The notes under the pieces were generated by a model, which was not told the origin of the DNA, searched no databases, and saw nothing but the letters and a program-made list of their open reading frames with translations. Both the position numbers and the translations under genes were made by a program. From Meconema thalassinum (Eukaryota; Arthropoda; Insecta; Orthoptera; Tettigoniidae), in contig OX336388.2 in NCBI GenBank assembly GCA_946902985.2, positions 289,022,526 to 289,086,525 of the forward strand: a stretch of 64,000 nt of DNA, given 5' to 3'. The stretch's first letter is position 1. Every line of letters begins with the position of its first letter. Below, piece by piece: positions 63,073 to 64,000 of the stretch.

Positions 63073-63590
63073 TCAGTCTGAGTTGCACTGCACTACGAAT
63101 GCCATTCTGATGTTGTCAAATGTAAATGATCTGCGGTTATCAGCCATCAAGTTTATATATCTCGAAAAGCTGCGTTGAACATCAACTGAAGTAATCAGAG
63201 CGTACTCGAAGTGAGGAGGGTCATTTGCTGCTAAATCCTCCTCAAACACATCCATGCAGTAGTTTTCACCAGAAATAATGTCTGAGATTTTGCGTAATGT
63301 TTTATATCCGGTGTTTTTGTCCAGTACTTATTTTTCAGTTTTGATGCAATACCCGCAACAATTTCGCCAGGATTGTTGTTAAGACTAGTTTCCACCCGGT
63401 TGATTGAGGAGATATAATCAACCATTTCTTCGCCCGTTTTCTCCAGCGATGTGATTGTTGCTGTCAATAACGCGAAATTTGATTTTATGAATGAGAAACT
63501 ACCTTCAATATTTGGTTCAGATAGCATGGCCTGGGCAATTGTTATTGCTGCAGTTAATTTACTGTCAAAACACTGCAGTATTTCCTTCAC
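63073..63590 (-). pseudogene. hAT/CGGBP1-like protein remnant
   Basis: The first part (63,590 to about 63,325) reads 'EPNIEGSFSFIKSNFALLTA', 'ITSLEKTGEEMVDYISSI' and 'NPGEIVAGIASKLKNKY'. After a frameshift near 63,320 the second part reads 'VLDKNTGYKTLRKISDI', 'FEYALITSVDVQRSFSRYIN' and 'LMADNRRSFTFDNIRM', ending at 63,073. The 'SVDVxRSFSRYxNxxxxNRRSF' stretch is the dimerisation end of hAT-derived CGG-binding-protein-1-like proteins. The N-terminal zinc finger is not visible. One frameshift makes it a pseudogene unless the base call is wrong. Confidence 0.65.
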
Positions 63591-63804
63591 TGACTTTAAA
63601 TTACTAATTTACCATAATATCCAATGTTTCGGACATGCTCCCGCTGCGCCATTATTACTATAATTATGAGTAGGGCTCGGATGTTTAGAAAAAGTCATAC
63701 TTTTTCTTCGTCTCTATTTTCATGTCCGATTGGTTTCTGATGCAAATCCATCGATTATCGTCACAATACAGTGGTTTGAATTTGTCATATAAATGCATAT
63801 TTCG

Positions 63805-64000
63805 AACATTTTTAGCCTACTTTTCACATTTTGCAAAAATGAGGAAAAAGTAGTCTTATGAGATCGATCCGGGAAAATGTCTGTCTGTCTGTCTGTGTGT
63901 GTGTCCCCCCCTATCAACTCCTAAACGGCTGCAGCAATCGAAACCAAATTTGGTATGAGTAAAGATCTATACAGAGACATCTCAACGTTATACTTGAAAA
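63805..64000 (+). mobile_element. Foldback element FB-7 (centre and start of right arm, cut by window end)
   Basis: The centre ('TTTTTAGCCTACTTTTCACA', then 'GAGGAAAAAGTAGTCTTATG') is followed by TCTG repeats and 'CTCCTAAACGGCTGCAGC', near-identical to FB-1's right arm. Confidence 0.8.

Overview
The window looks like repeat-saturated nuclear DNA from an arthropod, most likely an insect with a large genome. The evidence is dense tRNA-derived SINEs in at least six families, non-LTR (LINE) pol fragments, piggyBac, hAT and Tc1/mariner-type relics, foldback elements, degenerate TTAGG-like telomere motifs and many microsatellites. The SINE and foldback families recall orthopteran (katydid/cricket) DNA, but that is recollection, not a search. 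There are no bacterial operons, no CRISPR arrays and no genuine tRNA or rRNA genes.

1-17 kb: LINE tails, SINEs, and a family of foldback elements (FB-1 to FB-4) whose arms are built from diverged units of about 146 bp. A CpG-rich patch at 2.2-2.4 kb with a short reading frame ending at a splice donor may be the 5' end of a host gene on the minus strand.

17.3-32.2 kb: the core of the window is a set of nested insertions. SINE-A is split by SINE-B. SINE-B is split by a 13.8-kb LTR retroelement with a 4-bp GTAC target duplication. The element has LTRs of about 3.31 kb. Its 5' LTR carries an extra 3.24-kb segment that holds another SINE, and its 3' LTR carries a 52-bp SINE scrap with a 12-bp target duplication. 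The interior encodes only a coiled-coil Gag, an RNA-binding-type Gag tail and a retropepsin. Reverse transcriptase, RNase H and integrase are absent, so it must borrow them if it moves at all.

32-41 kb: an hAT-type MITE with an 8-bp target duplication, foldback fragments, a frameshifted piggyBac transposase interrupted by a SINE with an 11-bp target duplication, a possible first exon of a secreted protein at 37.77 kb, and a SINE-C copy split by a Jockey-like LINE.

41-48 kb: a tandem-rich composite repeat (units of about 650 bp) and a satellite-like array of about 163-bp units. 48-53 kb: an RT scrap, a 15-bp minisatellite, then the best candidate gene of the window. That is a two-exon, 104-residue protein whose start ATG is the last codon of exon 1, preceded by a duplicated CRE-like element.

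53-64 kb: LINE 3' ends, a truncated DUF4817/mariner-type transposase, a minisatellite at 56.7 kb, a well-preserved LINE reverse transcriptase at 61.6-62.6 kb, an 84-bp duplicated segment abutting a perfect 94-bp palindrome, a hAT/CGGBP1-like relic, and the start of another foldback element. Coordinates of degenerate repeats are by eye and good to roughly 10-20 bp.
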